From NCBI GenBank assembly GCA_003599865.1, contig QZKS01000058.1, positions 1 to 51,646 of the forward strand: 51,646 nucleotides of DNA, in the 5' to 3' direction. Below the pieces are notes generated by a model. The model saw only the letters and a program-made list of their open reading frames with translations, was not told the DNA's origin and did no database searches. Positions within the stretch are counted from its first letter, which is position 1. Each line of letters opens with the position of its first letter. Shown here in pieces: positions 49,531 through 51,646 of the stretch. The position numbers and the translations under genes are program-made. Source of the DNA: Desulfobacteraceae bacterium (GTDB taxonomy: Bacteria > Desulfobacterota > Desulfobacteria > Desulfobacterales > SURF-7).

Positions 49531-50581
49531 CAACCGGAAGATCGGACCGGATCACCCGGTGTATATCATCGCGGAAATGTCGGCCAATCATCATCAGGAT
49601 TTCCACCAGGCCGTCCGTATTCTGGAGGCGGCCAAGGTTGCCGGGGCGGATGCCGTCAAGCTGCAAACCTATACGCCGGATACCCTCACCATGGATTGCG
49701 ACAATGCGTATTTTCGCATAAAGGGAACCATCTGGGAGGGGAAGAACCTGCATCAGCTCTATGGAGAGGCCTTTACCCCATGGGAGTGGCAGCCGAAACT
49801 GAAAGACATTGCCGATCAACTGGGGCTTGATCTGTTTTCCACTCCTTTTGATGATTCCGCCGTGGATTTTCTGGAACAAATGGGAGTGCCTGCCCACAAG
49901 GTTGCTTCCTTTGAGATTGTCGATTCCGCATTGCTGCGGAAAATCGGTACCACCGGGAAACCGGTGATTCTATCCACCGGCATGGCTTCCCTGCGTGAAA
50001 TTGATGAAGCGGTTTCCCTGCTGCAGAATGCGGGAACCACGGATATCGCCCTTTTAAAATGCACCAGCGCTTATCCGGCAGCACCGGAGGATATGAACTT
50101 GCGGACCATCCCTCATCTTTCCCATGCCTTCGGCCTTCCGGCAGGACTTTCCGACCATACCACCGGAATCGCCGCACCTGTAACTGCCGTGGCTCTCGGT
50201 GCCTGCATCATTGAGAAGCATCTCACCCTTTCCCGTGCGGATAAAGGACCGGACAGCGCATTCTCACTGGAACCGGCCGAATTTCAATCCATGGTTACGG
50301 CGGTGCGGGAAGCGCAGAAAGCCCTTGGCCGGATCTGCTACACCCTTTCGGAAAAAGAAGCCGCAAGCCGCATTTTCCGGCGGTCGCTGTTTGTGGTCCG
50401 TGATATGAAAGCCGGCGAGGAATTTACCGAAAAAACAGTCCGCTCCATCCGGCCCGGGTATGGTCTGCATCCCCGTTTCCTCGATACCATTCTCGGACGC
50501 CGGTCGTCATGCTCTATTGAAAAAGGAACACCCCTGGACTGGAAGCATGTGGGAGCAGCATCCCTGCATTCGCCGGAATGA
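49514..50581 (+). CDS. pseI: Pseudaminic acid synthase PseI
   Basis: 355 aa, NeuB fold. It condenses the free 6-deoxy-AltdiNAc sugar with phosphoenolpyruvate to give pseudaminic acid. Motifs: 'IIAEMSANHHQDFHQAVRI', 'ADAVKLQTYTPDTLT', 'FSTPFDDSAVDFLEQMGVPA', 'VILSTGMASLREI', 'IEKHLTLSRADKGPDSAFSL'. The C-terminal 60 residues are the SAF (antifreeze-like) lid: 'RRSLFVVRDMKAGEEFT', 'GLHPRFLDTILGR'. ATG 49514 lies within the end of pseGH and follows GGGGA. With PseB-C-GH-F this completes the core route in the operon. Confidence 0.94.
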   Translation: MHITINNRKIGPDHPVYIIAEMSANHHQDFHQAVRILEAAKVAGADAVKLQTYTPDTLTMDCDNAYFRIKGTIWEGKNLHQLYGEAFTPWEWQPKLKDIADQLGLDLFSTPFDDSAVDFLEQMGVPAHKVASFEIVDSALLRKIGTTGKPVILSTGMASLREIDEAVSLLQNAGTTDIALLKCTSAYPAAPEDMNLRTIPHLSHAFGLPAGLSDHTTGIAAPVTAVALGACIIEKHLTLSRADKGPDSAFSLEPAEFQSMVTAVREAQKALGRICYTLSEKEAASRIFRRSLFVVRDMKAGEEFTEKTVRSIRPGYGLHPRFLDTILGRRSSCSIEKGTPLDWKHVGAASLHSPE

Positions 50582-50667
50582 TCAAACGGCTTTCGACACT
50601 GAACGAATATCCGATGCATGCGGCTGCCGATGGTTGCCCTATGCTGAATACAAAAGGAGGAAATCCG

Positions 50668-51646
50668 ATGGGTACAAAAAAAACAGAGAATTTTTTCGAT
50701 GCCAATATGGCTGCTCTGAAGGAGGCTCACCCGCATGTCTGGAGCCTTTTTCAGGAAAACCGTTTTGAGCCCATGGGGGAAATCCGCCGATCTCCATCCG
50801 GCAAACTCAATCTGGTTGTAACAGATAAGGAAGGCCAATCAGCCTTCCTGCATGATCAGAATGATCCGGAAGCGGAAGTGCCGCAGTTTCTGGCGATGGT
50901 GCCGGAAGAATCCACCGGCTTTATCGTCATGGTCGGGATGGGACTGGGGTATGCCCCCATGACCATTCTGAAAGAAAGGCCGTTGATCCGTCATCTTGCG
51001 GTTTTTGACCGGAATCCGGGCATCCTGCTTCAGGCCATGCAGCATCTGGATCTGACCTCCATGCTGTCCGACCCGCGTCTGCTTCTGGGAATCGAACCGG
51101 AGCCCGACATCCACCGGATTCTCATACCGGCAACCCGGGCGCTCCTGGTCGAGGCCATTCATGCCTTGAAACATGTTCCGTCTTTCCGTTTTGATCCGGC
51201 CGGCTATGATGAGCTCTATGACAAGGTATTTTCGTTTGTCAATGACTGCAATGTAGGCGGCGGGACCCTGTTCGCCTTTGGCGGCGCCTTTCTGGCAAAC
51301 CGTCTGGCCCATCTCACCGCCATGCCCCATAACCGGCTGATCGATCATGTGAAGGGAGCCTTCACCGGCAAGCCCGCCATTCTCGTGGCCGGAGGTCCCT
51401 CCCTGGACAAAAACATCCATGTGCTTGCCCAGGCCAAGGGCAAGGCGGTTATCATCGCTGTGGACACGGTGCTGACCAAACTGCTCAAACACGGGGTGCG
51501 GCCGGATTTCGTCACCTCCATTGATATGGAGGAGTTTACATTTGAGAAGATTGCCGGTGCCATTCCGATGCTGAACCATACGGACCATATCGGGCTGATC
51601 TGTTCCTCCTGGGTGACCCCCCGGGTGCCCAAAACCTTTCCTGCGT
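50668..51646 (+). CDS. Maf/DUF115 motility-associated glycosyltransferase, N-terminal part
   Basis: Runs off the right edge; 326 codons visible from an ATG with AGGAGG 7 nt upstream. The Maf/DUF115 signature is 'GKPAILVAGGPSLDKNIHVL' followed by 'AVIIAVDTVLTKLLKHGVRP' and 'DFVTSIDMEEFTFEKI'. Maf proteins transfer nonulosonic acids such as pseudaminic acid to Ser/Thr of flagellin, or assist in it. An N-terminal ~190-residue domain with 'FIVMVGMGLGYAPMTIL' and 'LIRHLAVFDRNPGIL' is also part of the family. It is the last visible gene of the sigma54 operon; flagellin lies 22 kb to the left. Confidence 0.9.
   Translation, partial: MGTKKTENFFDANMAALKEAHPHVWSLFQENRFEPMGEIRRSPSGKLNLVVTDKEGQSAFLHDQNDPEAEVPQFLAMVPEESTGFIVMVGMGLGYAPMTILKERPLIRHLAVFDRNPGILLQAMQHLDLTSMLSDPRLLLGIEPEPDIHRILIPATRALLVEAIHALKHVPSFRFDPAGYDELYDKVFSFVNDCNVGGGTLFAFGGAFLANRLAHLTAMPHNRLIDHVKGAFTGKPAILVAGGPSLDKNIHVLAQAKGKAVIIAVDTVLTKLLKHGVRPDFVTSIDMEEFTFEKIAGAIPMLNHTDHIGLICSSWVTPRVPKTFPA

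Overview
The window looks like chromosomal DNA of a flagellated Desulfobacterota-type (deltaproteobacterial) bacterium. This is inferred from gene content and style, not from a database match: a single-polypeptide acyl-CoA carboxylase, a SprA-type metalloprotease beside flagellin, large PAS-rich hybrid kinases, a Maf/DUF115 glycosyltransferase, and sigma28 and sigma54 flagellar-type promoters. Most of it is moderately GC-rich. The stretch 6.0-9.6 kb and much of 11.5-14.9 kb are clearly AT-richer and carry accessory genes and decayed mobile DNA.

Layout. 1-5.2 kb: a partial DUF748 envelope protein, an alpha/beta hydrolase, a small cysteine-rich protein plus a large HTH protein behind a promoter with a palindrome in its spacer, and an AlkB-type alkane monooxygenase, also behind a promoter carrying a palindrome. 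5.2-9.9 kb: a secreted-type protein-isoaspartate methyltransferase (pcm) whose first ~270 bp are duplicated 3.9 kb away. Between the copies is an AT-rich island with a DUF488 gene and its convergent partner, a REP-type mini-element, a long structured RNA with a terminator switch and a 29-codon hydrophobic peptide, a divergent HEPN-like candidate RNase, and a decayed REP-associated (IS200-like) transposase. 9.9-15.3 kb: a GT-C glycosyltransferase, an HNH gene broken at an IS21 remnant, lipoproteins, hpf, tRNA-Glu and tRNA-Lys.

15.4-30.5 kb: trkH-trkA (K+ uptake), birA, motA-motB, small unknowns, a metallo-beta-lactamase-fold lipoprotein, a second GT-C protein and the 1096-aa biotin carboxylase; birA 5.5 kb away could biotinylate it. 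Then comes a leftward flagellin operon (SprA-like protease, two unknown proteins, flagellin) that reads from a near-consensus sigma28 promoter. One of the unknown proteins is a perfect 11-residue repeat. 30.6-39.7 kb: a secreted coiled-coil protein and three consecutive histidine kinases (two of them hybrids) with no DNA-binding output regulator.

39.8-51.6 kb: one long rightward operon behind a sigma54 promoter, for pseudaminic-acid-type nonulosonate synthesis and flagellin glycosylation. It holds pseB (with an N-terminal MerR-type DNA-binding domain), pseC, a pse-associated methylase, a B12/radical SAM protein, an N-acetyl-sugar amidotransferase with HisH/HisF-like ammonia suppliers, a PseF-like cytidylyltransferase, a pseG-pseH fusion, pseI and a Maf-type transferase cut by the window edge. 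The inferred logic is that sigma54 makes the sugar and its transferase, sigma28 makes the flagellin that receives it, and MotAB drives the filament.

Best candidates for something undescribed: the MerR-PseB fusion with a dyad just downstream of its sigma54 promoter, and the structured RNA/29-aa peptide/HEPN-like module in the pcm island.
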